Source of the DNA: Prevotellaceae bacterium UBA7017
GTDB lineage: Bacteria > Bacteroidota > Bacteroidia > Bacteroidales > Bacteroidaceae
Assembly: GCA_002449535.1 (NCBI GenBank)
Contig: DJWZ01000041.1
Coordinates: forward strand, 1-27,519
Direction of reading: 5' to 3'
DNA: 27,519 nt
Under the pieces are notes generated by a model. That model was given only the letters and a program-made list of their open reading frames with translations. It did no database searches and had not been told where the DNA came from. The position numbers and the translations under genes were made by a program. Below, one piece after another: positions 7,879-15,515 of this stretch (its first letter is position 1; every line of letters begins with the position of its first letter).

Positions 7879-8864
7879 TCACTCTTTACTTTTAACTTAT
7901 CTCCTGACAGGTCAACTTCAAAGAAGTGTGGCTTGCGGACTGTTCTGCCCCATGAGTCGTGGGCATGACTGTGGACAGACATCATCCATTTTCCGTCAAA
8001 TGTTTGGAAGAGCATGCTGTGTCCGTAGTTGGGAGGCGTTATAGGTTCCGGCTCTTGTACCCAAGGTCCGTCGAGTGTACCGCTTTGGGAGTATGCCACA
8101 CCCTGGGTGTAATCTCCGAACACCCATGATGTCCAAAGCATACCGAGTTTTCCTGTTGCAGTACGAAAGAGCCAAGGTCCGTCTGTTACCTTGTTCCATG
8201 TTACTTTTCCGTCAGAGTTACGTTCTCTGCTCCAAGGGGAGTCGCTGGCACGGAATAATACCTTAGGCTCTCCGATAGTGCCGCTTAGGTCGGGTTTCAG
8301 TTCAATCTTTTCTATTGTACCATTCCAGTTCTGCAGCCATTCTCCGCAAAATACCATGTATGGTTTTCCGTCCAAGTCATACCACAGGGTGCCATCAAGG
8401 GTTGGTCTGTCGGCTGGTAGGTAGATAGAGTCTCCGAATGTCTTATAAGGACCTGTCGGTTTGTCTGCCCTCAGAACCTGACATGCCCTGCGCTCTATGA
8501 CATTTCCTCTTACGGTATCTATCTTGATATTGTGATTGGTGAAGGTGGCAAAATAGTAATATTTGTCGCCGATATGATGGATTTCTGCCGCCCAAATGGC
8601 TGGTCGTTTTCCCATCCATGAGTCTTCGTCAAACTGGGTGACTACAAAAGGACCATCCCACAATTTGAGGTCACTACTGCGCCATATTAACCCACCTGTG
8701 CCTGTCATGTAATACTTGTGGGTTTTCTCGTCTGCCAGAATGGCTGGATCGCTCATCCTGAGTGAGTCGAGGGGAACGTTATAGTGTACAGTGATACCAC
8801 GTCGTTGTGCATATGATGCACTTATGCATAAAGCGATTATTGCCAAAATAAAACAATGTTTCAT
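7875..8864 (-). CDS. secreted glycoside hydrolase family 43-like protein
   Basis: A 329-residue five-bladed beta-propeller hydrolase of the GH43 type. A signal peptide of about 19 residues ends at SYAQ. The conserved blade starts are visible: base-type Asp39 in MSDPAILAD, a middle Asp157 in LDGTLWYDLDGKPY, and the third-site motif TDGPWLF (Asp228), where most GH43 enzymes have Glu in EGP. The substrate is probably an arabinose- or xylose-containing plant polysaccharide, but the subfamily is not identifiable by eye. No SusC/SusD pair is nearby. Its own promoter (8896-8925) lies upstream, and the LUD gene follows. Confidence is high in fold and low in substrate and activity. Confidence 0.82.
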   Translation of the reverse strand: MKHCFILAIIALCISASYAQRRGITVHYNVPLDSLRMSDPAILADEKTHKYYMTGTGGLIWRSSDLKLWDGPFVVTQFDEDSWMGKRPAIWAAEIHHIGDKYYYFATFTNHNIKIDTVRGNVIERRACQVLRADKPTGPYKTFGDSIYLPADRPTLDGTLWYDLDGKPYMVFCGEWLQNWNGTIEKIELKPDLSGTIGEPKVLFRASDSPWSRERNSDGKVTWNKVTDGPWLFRTATGKLGMLWTSWVFGDYTQGVAYSQSGTLDGPWVQEPEPITPPNYGHSMLFQTFDGKWMMSVHSHAHDSWGRTVRKPHFFEVDLSGDKLKVKSE

Positions 8865-8895
8865 AGGTTTAAGTGGGAGTTAAAGGCTTGCTCGG

Positions 8896-8925
8896 CAAAT
8901 TTACAAAAAAATATTAAATAACAAA
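8896..8925 (-). promoter_or_regulatory. promoter of the GH43-LUD pair
   Basis: On the minus strand, TTTG (8922-8925) is followed 18 bp later by TAAATTTG (8896-8903). The spacing is one or two bases short of the usual 19-21. Confidence 0.6.
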
Positions 8926-8955
8926 AGAATCTTAAATGTTTTATAATATTTTTAT

Positions 8956-8963
8956 TATTTTTG
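8956..8963 (+). promoter_or_regulatory. -7 box before the DUF3784 gene
   Basis: TATTTTTG matches TAnnTTTG and lies 28 bp before the start codon. No TTTG partner is present at the usual distance, and the sequence is very A/T-rich, so a chance match is possible. Confidence 0.45.
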
Positions 8964-8991
8964 CGGCAGATAAATCAATACAAATAAGCAA

Positions 8992-9297
8992 ATGATATTA
9001 ACGATTATTATCTCAGTTTTGTTTTTTGTATGTGCCTTTGTTGTATTTATTGGCAAGGGCGATTGGATGATTGCTGGATATAATACATCTTCCAAAGAAG
9101 AAAAAGAGGCAATAAACATAAAGCGCCTCCGACTTGTGGTAGGAAGCACTTTATGTATTTCGACAGTTGCTATACTGATTCCATTGGCTTTTTATAATCC
9201 GAGAGACATTAAAGTCGGTTTGGGTGTAGGAACTGCTATTCTAATTGTAAGTTTTATAGCAGTTATCCTTGCTAACTCTTGGTGCAAGAAGAAGTGA
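8992..9297 (+). CDS. DUF3784 small membrane protein
   Basis: A 101-residue protein with three predicted membrane segments (about residues 2-20, 48-66 and 74-93). The loop after the first helix, WMIAGYNTSSKEEKEAINIKR, is the diagnostic block of DUF3784. The function of the family is unknown. It stands alone on the plus strand between two minus-strand GH43 genes, with a likely promoter 28 bp upstream. The convergent GH43 gene ends 29 bp beyond its stop, across a 7-bp repeat tract. Confidence 0.85.
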   Translation: MILTIIISVLFFVCAFVVFIGKGDWMIAGYNTSSKEEKEAINIKRLRLVVGSTLCISTVAILIPLAFYNPRDIKVGLGVGTAILIVSFIAVILANSWCKKK

Positions 9298-9303
9298 AGA
9301 ATT

Positions 9304-9338
9304 TAATTCCTAATTCTCATTCCTAATTATCTAATCTC
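9304..9338. repeat. 7-bp tandem repeat overlapping a gene end
   Basis: Heptads TAATTCC, TAATTCT, CATTCCT, AATTATC and TAATCTC start at 9304, 9311, 9318, 9325 and 9332. The stop codon (9327-9329) and last codons of the downstream-facing GH43 gene lie inside the tract. Confidence 0.7.
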
Positions 9339-10718
9339 CCACCAATCGAAGTTGAAGAGTTTCGGTCCTTTTCTGCCTCTGAAGACGAGGTAAAGGTCTG
9401 TGTTCTGAGATATTACATTTTTGTCAATGCCAGAAAGAGATGCAGACACTGTTTTCCAATTATTCCATCCACCTGTTCCTGTTACTTGCAAGGTGCCCAG
9501 CAGGGTGCCATTGATACTGTCGAGACGGAGTTCTATCTGTCCGCCCCTTAAACCGCTTGCCACACGTGCAGTGAAGGTACGAGGAGTTGTGTTGTTCCAG
9601 TTTACGTTTTGTAGTTTTATATAGTCATCATTATGTATGTCAGAAACATAAACCTGTAGTTTCTTGCCGTCTTCATACTGCTCAGTCTTTATGCCTTTTG
9701 AGAATGCCATTGTCTCTGCTTCCACCTTCCTGAAGGGATTGAATGAACCAATAGGTTTCACACCTTCGTCAGTAGGCTGAATGGTTGGGAAAGAGCCATC
9801 GGCATTATACTTGAATTCCTCTACGGCAACACTTCTGCCAAAGCCACCGCCACCAGGGAGTTTTCCTGTATGATAGAAAAAGTAAGAGTGTCCTTTGAAG
9901 TCTGCCACACCACAATGGTTTGTGAAAGAATTGGTGCTTGAAAGAGGCATTATGATTCCGGCGTATGTCCATGGCCCTGTTGGTGATGGTGCTGTGCTGT
10001 AAGAGATATGCTCGGGAACACCACCAGCAGCATAGAGCAACTGATATGTACCATTGCGTTTGGTAAGCCAAGGACCTTCTACATAGGAGTCTTTGTACTT
10101 TTTGTTCTTATCCCGCTGATTCATTGCAGGAGAACCGAAAGCCTCTTCTGTCATATCGAGTTGTCCTACCTCGCCATCAATGCTAATCATGTCCTTATTG
10201 AGCTTTGCATAATACACCCTTGGATTGCCCCACATAATCCATGCCTGACCATCGTCGTCAATCATGACGGTTGGGTCTATATGGTCCCATTTAGAATCGG
10301 TATAGAGAGGTTTGCCGATAGCATCGCGGAAAGGTCCTGTAGGAGAATCGCTGACAGCAACACCTATCGCCATTCCCTTGGAGTCGCGACAATGGGCGCA
10401 GATGTACCAATAGAACTTACCATTGCGCTCAATACATTGTGAAGCCCAGGCACGATCGTCTGCCCACGAAAAACTCTCAAGGGCGAGGGGAGAACCATGG
10501 TCTTGCCAGTTTACCATATCGGATGTAGAGTAAACACGCCATTCCTGCATCCAGAAAAAGTCAGCATTATCTTCATCATGACCTGTATAAACATACATGC
10601 GGTCGCCATGAACAAGAGGTGCTGGGTCACTGGTGTACCAAGTTTGTACAAATGGATTTTGAGAATGAACTGACATTGTTATCAGTGACAACAATGTAAA
10701 TAAAATACTTTTTTTCAT
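9327..10718 (-). CDS. secreted GH43 hydrolase with C-terminal CBM6
   Basis: A 463-residue exported enzyme. A signal peptide (about residues 1-19, ending HSQ) leads into a GH43 propeller (about 22-325) with all three catalytic acids in place: Asp31 in SDPAPL, Asp148 in HIDPTVMIDDDG and Glu214 in VEGPWLT. A C-terminal carbohydrate-binding module of family 6 type (about 330-463) follows, ending in LFNFDWWEIR. This architecture is common in arabinofuranosidases and xylosidases acting on arabinoxylan. Exact specificity cannot be read by eye. It is the last gene of a four-gene minus-strand run, 52 bp after a DUF3089 hydrolase. Its final codons and stop lie in a 7-bp repeat tract. Confidence 0.92.
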   Translation of the reverse strand: MKKSILFTLLSLITMSVHSQNPFVQTWYTSDPAPLVHGDRMYVYTGHDEDNADFFWMQEWRVYSTSDMVNWQDHGSPLALESFSWADDRAWASQCIERNGKFYWYICAHCRDSKGMAIGVAVSDSPTGPFRDAIGKPLYTDSKWDHIDPTVMIDDDGQAWIMWGNPRVYYAKLNKDMISIDGEVGQLDMTEEAFGSPAMNQRDKNKKYKDSYVEGPWLTKRNGTYQLLYAAGGVPEHISYSTAPSPTGPWTYAGIIMPLSSTNSFTNHCGVADFKGHSYFFYHTGKLPGGGGFGRSVAVEEFKYNADGSFPTIQPTDEGVKPIGSFNPFRKVEAETMAFSKGIKTEQYEDGKKLQVYVSDIHNDDYIKLQNVNWNNTTPRTFTARVASGLRGGQIELRLDSINGTLLGTLQVTGTGGWNNWKTVSASLSGIDKNVISQNTDLYLVFRGRKGPKLFNFDWWEIR

Positions 10719-10742
10719 TTTGTTTATTGTTTTTAATTTGGT

Positions 10743-10779
10743 CTAATGAGTCTAATGAGTCTTTATGGGGCTAATGGGG
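10743..10779. repeat. 9-bp tandem repeat overlapping a gene end
   Basis: Two identical CTAATGAGT units at 10743 and 10752 are followed by CTTTATGGGG (one extra base) and CTAATGGGG at 10771. The last unit contains the stop codon (10771-10773) and final codons of the DUF3089 gene. Confidence 0.85.
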
Positions 10780-11721
10780 ATTATTTTCTTTCCACTTTCT
10801 TATTCTCAGATTGATGTTCTTTTTAAGGCATTCGCTATACAGCCAGGGTTCACAACCATGAATGTCTCCTACATTTAAAATGCCTAAGATGGGCTTGTAT
10901 TCAGATGCGCTATAATTAGTGAGAACAAGTACATTATGCTCTGGTGACATAGTAACAGTAATAGTGTCCTTTATTACAGCCGGAGTAGCATCGGTACGCC
11001 AGTTGACAGGATTGATACACATAACCGTGGAACCAATGATTGGCTGAATATATTTCACATCTTTAACGGAATTATAGCATATTGTTACGCCTACATCAGC
11101 AGAGTCTTTTGCAGCTATTATGTGTTTGCAGATGGTAGTATCCTGTGCAGTTACTTTATATCCAAGAACATAGGCGGCAGCAAGATGCCTATATGTCTCA
11201 TCATCCATATATTTCAGCAGTTCTACAACAGCCATACCTCCCTGACTAAAACCTGCAACAACCAATGGGTGTGAGTTGTCTCTATGAGCCAGGAAATAGT
11301 CAAAAGCTTTCTTGACATCACCCATAGCAAGTAAGGCACGACGATGAATGGTATCCTCATTAAGTGTTGCCCAGGAATCAAGGCTTATATGGCGATAATA
11401 TGGAGCATAGAAATTATTTCCGTCAGCCATATATCCTGCTACTTTCTTTTGTTCGATAGCCATGTGGTCACGATGTTTCTTATTCCAAACATCTGCATAA
11501 TGGCACTTCTGTCCGTCGGCAGTGGTCCAATCGAACTCCCATGTTGATACAATATAGAAGACATCGGCACCAGTGCCAGCAGTATCATTCTTGGATACAT
11601 ACCACATAGTATCATCACTATAAACAGGAGCATTTGGAATAACCTCTTTGTTCTCGGACAGAGAAGACGCAGATGCTATGCTGCTATATATAAATAATGT
11701 GAAGGCGAATAAATATTTCAT
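10771..11721 (-). CDS. DUF3089 family alpha/beta hydrolase, exported
   Basis: A 316-residue protein with a signal peptide (about residues 1-19, ending ASAS) and an alpha/beta-hydrolase core of DUF3089 type. The nucleophile elbow GFSQGG puts the serine at 159, and PLVVAGFSQGG plus YVLGYKV downstream are typical of the family. A later DIHGCEPW supplies a plausible catalytic His. It is probably periplasmic. The substrate is unknown; its position directly upstream of a GH43-CBM6 enzyme makes a deacetylase or feruloyl-esterase-like role on side chains conceivable, but that is inference. It lies 6 bp after the winged-helix gene and 52 bp before the GH43 gene. Confidence 0.8.
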   Translation of the reverse strand: MKYLFAFTLFIYSSIASASSLSENKEVIPNAPVYSDDTMWYVSKNDTAGTGADVFYIVSTWEFDWTTADGQKCHYADVWNKKHRDHMAIEQKKVAGYMADGNNFYAPYYRHISLDSWATLNEDTIHRRALLAMGDVKKAFDYFLAHRDNSHPLVVAGFSQGGMAVVELLKYMDDETYRHLAAAYVLGYKVTAQDTTICKHIIAAKDSADVGVTICYNSVKDVKYIQPIIGSTVMCINPVNWRTDATPAVIKDTITVTMSPEHNVLVLTNYSASEYKPILGILNVGDIHGCEPWLYSECLKKNINLRIRKWKENNPH

Positions 11722-11727
11722 TGTAAC

Positions 11728-12447
11728 TTATTTCAGTATTTTCTTGATTTCCTTTTCTGTGGCATTGGGAAGCACTTTGTGCAGATGCTGCGCCATCAGG
11801 AGATATGACTCTTCAGGAGTCCTTTCGCATTGACATTCGGTAGGTCCCAATAGGCGTTCTGGTGTTGTAAGGAGTGACCACCCAAAGCCATATTCGTTTC
11901 CATGCTTGTCTGTAGGATATACAAAATCTTCTGTTACAATATAACAAGCCATTTGCAGCTTACGGATGTACCCATCGAACTTACCACGCATCTTTGGTCC
12001 TGTGAAGTTGCATGCAGCCCTCAGCTCGCGTGTTATCATGCTGTCACTTTCACGTAGGGTGGCAAGAATAACATCCTCAATGCTGCCTTCTTGTGGCTCT
12101 GGGTATTGGCTACGTCTCCAATTACAGAAATCGCACCACCATTTACGACTAATGAATCCTGCTTTTCCTGCAAAGAATTTTCCATATACACAATTACCTT
12201 CTGTCACCACAGGACCTTTCCATTCCCATAAGGGCCATTCCCATGAGCCGTCAGGAAACTGCGTAAAGCGACATTCCTCAGCAAGGAGTCCTTCTGCAGA
12301 GAAACCAGCTATGCCGCTGTCAAGCAGTGGTAGAAATCCTATCTGTTGGATGAAGTCTATCAGTTCCGGGCAGGAATGTATCTCTGTATGCAGGTCGTCT
12401 CCGATATTGTGTACTTTATTCTTAAAATAGTCCTCGAGGTCGTTCAT
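11728..12447 (-). CDS. uncharacterised protein, possibly AlkZ/YcaQ-related
   Basis: A 239-residue soluble protein without signal peptide. A Trp-rich central block (FPDGSWEWPLWEWKGPVV and then GNCVYGKFFAGKAGFISRKWW, about residues 63-105) and a helix-rich segment (SIEDVILATLRESDSMITRELRAAC, about 123-147) followed by GKFDGYIRKLQM look like the winged-helix arrangement of the YcaQ/AlkZ DNA-glycosylase-related family common in Bacteroidales. I recognise the type but not a catalytic residue, so the assignment is tentative. Its ATG overlaps the stop of the DUF4251 gene (4-bp ATGA) and its stop is 6 bp from the DUF3089 start, so it is translated within this operon. Why a cytoplasmic DNA-related protein sits among exported proteins is unclear. 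Confidence 0.5.
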   Translation of the reverse strand: MNDLEDYFKNKVHNIGDDLHTEIHSCPELIDFIQQIGFLPLLDSGIAGFSAEGLLAEECRFTQFPDGSWEWPLWEWKGPVVTEGNCVYGKFFAGKAGFISRKWWCDFCNWRRSQYPEPQEGSIEDVILATLRESDSMITRELRAACNFTGPKMRGKFDGYIRKLQMACYIVTEDFVYPTDKHGNEYGFGWSLLTTPERLLGPTECQCERTPEESYLLMAQHLHKVLPNATEKEIKKILK

Positions 12448-12896
12448 TTCTTTTCTTTTTCTTCAATAGTTTCTTCCCACTGACCGCTATATCTGCAATT
12501 CTGTCCGTTGCTTGGCTGCATGAAGAGGTCGAAGTCGGTATTGTCATAGAGAGTTGCGTAGAATATGTAATCTACTATATCATGGTGAAGTTTGAAAGCT
12601 ATGATTGTGGCATTGTTCTTCTTGTTTCGTTGACCCTTCAGGTCTTTCACAGGCTCTTTGAAATGTATGCCATCATTACCAAAAGTAGGAACCTGTATTT
12701 CTCCGATATAGGGTAAATAGACATCAGCAGAGTCGCCCTTTATAGAAAGATAGAAATCTGATGTTACATTTCGTGAGGGATATTTCACTGGTTCCATATA
12801 ATCTATAGAAGCACGAAAAGCAGGCAGAGTTAACTGTTGGGCTTCTGTGTTACAGAAACCAAGAAAGGATAATATGATGAAGAGCAGTAATCTCAT
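12444..12896 (-). CDS. DUF4251 domain protein, exported
   Basis: A 150-residue exported protein: signal peptide of about 19 residues ending TEAQ, then a DUF4251 domain with the characteristic RNVTSDFYLSIKGDSADVYLPYIG stretch (about 43-66), the PVKDLKGQRNK strand, and a charged tail. Family function is unknown; members are small beta-rich periplasmic or lipid-anchored proteins of Bacteroidetes. Here the N-terminus has no obvious lipobox: the Cys in SFLGFCNTEAQ lacks the usual L-x-G/A-C arrangement followed by S/G. It is the first gene of the four-gene run. I see no full TAnnTTTG match upstream. Confidence 0.8.
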   Translation of the reverse strand: MRLLLFIILSFLGFCNTEAQQLTLPAFRASIDYMEPVKYPSRNVTSDFYLSIKGDSADVYLPYIGEIQVPTFGNDGIHFKEPVKDLKGQRNKKNNATIIAFKLHHDIVDYIFYATLYDNTDFDLFMQPSNGQNCRYSGQWEETIEEKEKK

Positions 12897-12928
12897 TTTT
12901 AATCAATATAGGTTATAAAGATGCATAA

Positions 12929-12966
12929 ATGGCTAAGTCCTAATAGTTAATTAAGAACTTAGCCAT
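12929..12966 (-). terminator. hairpin downstream of tRNA-Leu
   Basis: A 10-bp stem (12929-12938 with 12957-12966) with an 18-nt loop starts 13 bp past the tRNA 3' end. The loop contains a TTAATTAA palindrome. There is no strong T run, so terminator strength is uncertain. Confidence 0.5.
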
Positions 12967-12978
12967 CTTCATTTTATG

Positions 12979-13060
12979 TGCCCAGAACGGGACTCGAACC
13001 CGTACACCGTGAAGTATTGGTGTTTGAGACCAACGCGTCTACCAATTCCGCCATCTGGGC
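12979..13060 (-). tRNA. tRNA-Leu (anticodon CAA)
   Basis: Folds as a full class II tRNA of 82 nt: 7-bp acceptor stem (GCCCAGA with TCTGGGC), D arm, anticodon stem TTGGT/ACCAA around loop CTCAAAC (anticodon CAA, reads UUG), a 13-nt variable arm, and a T arm ACGGG-TTCGAGT-CCCGT. The discriminator base is A. CCA is not encoded. A full promoter lies about 80 bp upstream. Confidence 0.97.
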
Positions 13061-13140
13061 TTTTGACAGTGCCTTCTGTATTCGCACCTCGTCAATCAAA
13101 ACAAGTTTCATTGCTTTCGATTTTTCTTCGATTGCGGCTG

Positions 13141-13172
13141 CAAAGGTACGAAAAATATTATTCACCACCAAA
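13141..13172 (-). promoter_or_regulatory. promoter of tRNA-Leu
   Basis: On the minus strand, TTTG (13169-13172), 20 bp, then TACCTTTG (13141-13148): a full match in sequence and spacing. The mature tRNA begins about 73 nt after the expected transcription start, so the precursor carries a leader. Confidence 0.8.
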
Positions 13173-13187
13173 TTTTCTTCTAATTTT

Positions 13188-14513
13188 TTACCAAAGAATT
13201 TCTTGTTCAGGGGCATTTTCACTAAAAATAGCCTTATCAGTCTTCTGTTCTGTAGGATAGAAATGCACTGCAGAGTCATTTAACTTAGGGTGGGTTGTCT
13301 TTAGTAATTTGATTATTTCAGAGCCCGCCCATATCATAGGACCATATCCGTGTGCCGCCATTTTGTGAACAGGACGATAGGCATAGAAAGCAGGGTCGAA
13401 GCCCATTCCTGTTCCTACACATGTTCCCTCTACCTGACCTTGGACATTAACTTTTGTCTGGCAGGCATTCCATGCTAACAAGGCTTGTGGTCCGTAAGTC
13501 TGGGCATCTATCCATCCTTCATTGATAGCATGTGCTATGCAGTAACAGTAAATAGCAGTGCAAGAGGTTTCGAGATAAGTATCTGGTTTATCGAGAAGCT
13601 GATGCCAAAAACCTGTCTTATCTTGCAGTTGGCATAATCCGTCGATATGGTTTCTTAATAGGGAGAGAACTTCCTCATTCTTACCACATGCATCTAATAC
13701 CTCACACATTGTCAGTATAGCCCATCCGTTAGCTCGTCCCCAATGATATGCAGGATGTGTCGGCATACTCTCAACCCATCCGTGACGGAACAATTTCTTT
13801 TCTGGCACCCACATCTTTTCCTTGAATAGTTGTATCTGCTTCAGGGCTTCATCTTTATTGCCAGACCATGCTATGCAGGGAACCCCCATATACATATCAT
13901 CAAGCCAAACAGTATTGTAGCGAGGACGCAGGCGGGCAAAGGTACCATCTTTCAGACGATATTGCTTGTTGATGACAAAGTTGGTATATCTTTTTACCAC
14001 ATCATCTGTCAGGGGAGAGGTGAACCCTTTGTCTGCTCTGTTCAGGCGCAGGTATGCTGAAGCCATAGCACCACAGTCATCAAGAGCACCAGGATAAAGT
14101 ACCATACGCATTTGAGCATCATGTGTAGGAGTCTTTGCCATTATGGCTGCCTCATTCTTGGCTTGTGTGGCGATAAGATTGAGACGTTGCTTTGCAAATT
14201 GCAGGTAGCGATTGTCACCCGTATTTGCCGCAGCACAGATAACAGCCGAATAGAGAACTCCTGCTTCGTAGGAAGTAAGGCGGAAACTCCCTTGCGGAAG
14301 CTTGTTGTCAACAGCAGTTGCCGGCATTGCCGTCTCAAGATATGTCAGAACACGGTCGATGGTATTTTTTACGTCAGCTTCTGACGGAATACCATAAGGA
14401 GTGACATACTGGGGCTGCATCAAATGCAGTGGTGTGTTCTGGTCGTTTATCTCGTCAGCAAAACTACTGATACTGAGTGACGAGAATATTGCAATAAGCA
14501 GAAGTCTAAACAT
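13188..14513 (-). CDS. GH105 unsaturated rhamnogalacturonyl hydrolase
   Basis: A 441-residue enzyme of the GH88/GH105 group, which removes the unsaturated uronic acid left by pectate or rhamnogalacturonan lyases. After a signal peptide (about 1-19, ending SFAD), the alpha/alpha-barrel motifs are visible: RLTSYEAGVLYSA, PGALDDCGAM, the catalytic-type block WLDDMYMG (Asp205/Asp206), HGW (His244), YHWGRANGW and QVEGTCVGTGMG. The ATG at 14513 was chosen because the longer reading frame runs back into trxB and the ATG gives a clean signal peptide. It follows trxB by 34 bp; the gap holds 7-bp repeats. No lyase or SusC/SusD partner is in the window. Confidence 0.88.
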   Translation of the reverse strand: MFRLLLIAIFSSLSISSFADEINDQNTPLHLMQPQYVTPYGIPSEADVKNTIDRVLTYLETAMPATAVDNKLPQGSFRLTSYEAGVLYSAVICAAANTGDNRYLQFAKQRLNLIATQAKNEAAIMAKTPTHDAQMRMVLYPGALDDCGAMASAYLRLNRADKGFTSPLTDDVVKRYTNFVINKQYRLKDGTFARLRPRYNTVWLDDMYMGVPCIAWSGNKDEALKQIQLFKEKMWVPEKKLFRHGWVESMPTHPAYHWGRANGWAILTMCEVLDACGKNEEVLSLLRNHIDGLCQLQDKTGFWHQLLDKPDTYLETSCTAIYCYCIAHAINEGWIDAQTYGPQALLAWNACQTKVNVQGQVEGTCVGTGMGFDPAFYAYRPVHKMAAHGYGPMIWAGSEIIKLLKTTHPKLNDSAVHFYPTEQKTDKAIFSENAPEQEILW

Positions 14514-14516
14514 GAA

Positions 14517-14537
14517 ATTGAAAAGTGAAGAGTGAAT
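14517..14537. repeat. short 7-bp tandem repeat, 3 units
   Basis: ATTGAAA, AGTGAAG and AGTGAAT start at 14517, 14524 and 14531, between trxB and the GH105 gene, where the GH105 ribosome-binding region would be. Confidence 0.65.
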
Positions 14538-14547
14538 AAACCTGAAA

Positions 14548-15495
14548 CTAAATTGTCTGCAGATATTTCTCTGCTTCAAGGGCTGCCTTACAACCTGTTC
14601 CAGCTGCAACGATAGCCTGACGATATATTGGGTCGCAGACATCTCCGGCAGCAAAGACACCAGGAAGAATGTTTCCGCTCTTGTCGCATACCTGCTGTGT
14701 ATTGCCAACAGTCTTTATATATCCCATCTCGTCAAGAGCCAGGGAGTCTTTGAAAATATCTGTCGCTGGTTTGTGACCAATAGCAAGAAAGAAACCGTCA
14801 ATGGCTACATCATAATGCTCTTCATCTGGTTCACCCTTACGTTTTACCACATGCATTCCCTCTACACCATTTTCTCCATAGAGACCTGTGGCATTGTGTT
14901 CAAAGAGTATCTCTATGTTTTCAGCATCGCGAACTCTCTGTTGCATTATTTCGGAAGCACGAAGATAATTCTTTCTTACAACGAGATACACCTTCTTGCA
15001 TAATCCAGAAAGATACAGGGCATCCTCGCATGCCGTATCACCACCACCTATTACGGCAGTAACTTTTTTGCGATAGAAGAATCCGTCACAAGTAGCACAG
15101 GCGCTGACACCCATACCATTATATTTCTCTTCGTCAGGAAGACCGAGATACTTCGCCTTTGCACCTGTAGCAATAATGATGCTGTCTGCCTCAATAACGG
15201 TATTGTCGTCTGTTGTTGCCTTATATGGTCTTGATGAGAAATCAATATTTACTATTTCACCATCGCGGATTTCTGTGCCAAAGCGTTCTGCCTGCTCGCG
15301 AATCTCCATCATCATCTGGTTGGCATCAACTCCTTGCGGATAACCAGGGAAGTTTTCTACTATGGTAGTTTGGGTCAACTGTCCCCCCATCTGCGGACCA
15401 ACATATTCTATTGGTGAGAGGTTAGCACGTCCTGCATATATCGCTGCAGTATAACCGGCAGGTCCACTGCCAATTATCAAGCATTTTGTCTTCAT
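14548..15495 (-). CDS. trxB: thioredoxin-disulfide reductase
   Basis: A 315-residue FAD/NADPH flavoenzyme that reduces thioredoxin in the cytoplasm. The FAD-binding GSGPAGYTAAIYAGRA lies at about 9-24, the redox-active CATC at 133-136 (Cys133, Cys136), the NADPH-binding GGGDTACEDA at about 149-158 and the FAD-closing GVFAAGDVCD near the C-terminus. Length is standard. It lies 20 bp downstream of a small exported Arg/Asn/Ser-rich gene and 34 bp upstream of the GH105 gene. It probably shares the direct-repeat promoter at 15922-15987, which is an unusual setting for trxB. Confidence 0.96.
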   Translation of the reverse strand: MKTKCLIIGSGPAGYTAAIYAGRANLSPIEYVGPQMGGQLTQTTIVENFPGYPQGVDANQMMMEIREQAERFGTEIRDGEIVNIDFSSRPYKATTDDNTVIEADSIIIATGAKAKYLGLPDEEKYNGMGVSACATCDGFFYRKKVTAVIGGGDTACEDALYLSGLCKKVYLVVRKNYLRASEIMQQRVRDAENIEILFEHNATGLYGENGVEGMHVVKRKGEPDEEHYDVAIDGFFLAIGHKPATDIFKDSLALDEMGYIKTVGNTQQVCDKSGNILPGVFAAGDVCDPIYRQAIVAAGTGCKAALEAEKYLQTI

Positions 15496-15515
15496 AAGAA
15501 ATTATTTTTTGTTGA

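Noticed and set aside
12974..13279. Open frame of about 100 codons across tRNA-Leu
   Set aside because: It is the tRNA and its leader read as protein; the codons MAELVDALVSN come from the tRNA body.
7875..14513. Polysaccharide utilisation locus
   Set aside because: Two GH43 proteins and a GH105 are present, but there is no SusC/SusD pair, sensor or lyase, and the genes are split over separate promoters.
14514..14708. Extended N-terminus of the GH105 gene back to 14708
   Set aside because: It would overlap trxB by 161 bp and bury the signal peptide; ATG 14513 gives a clean secreted start.
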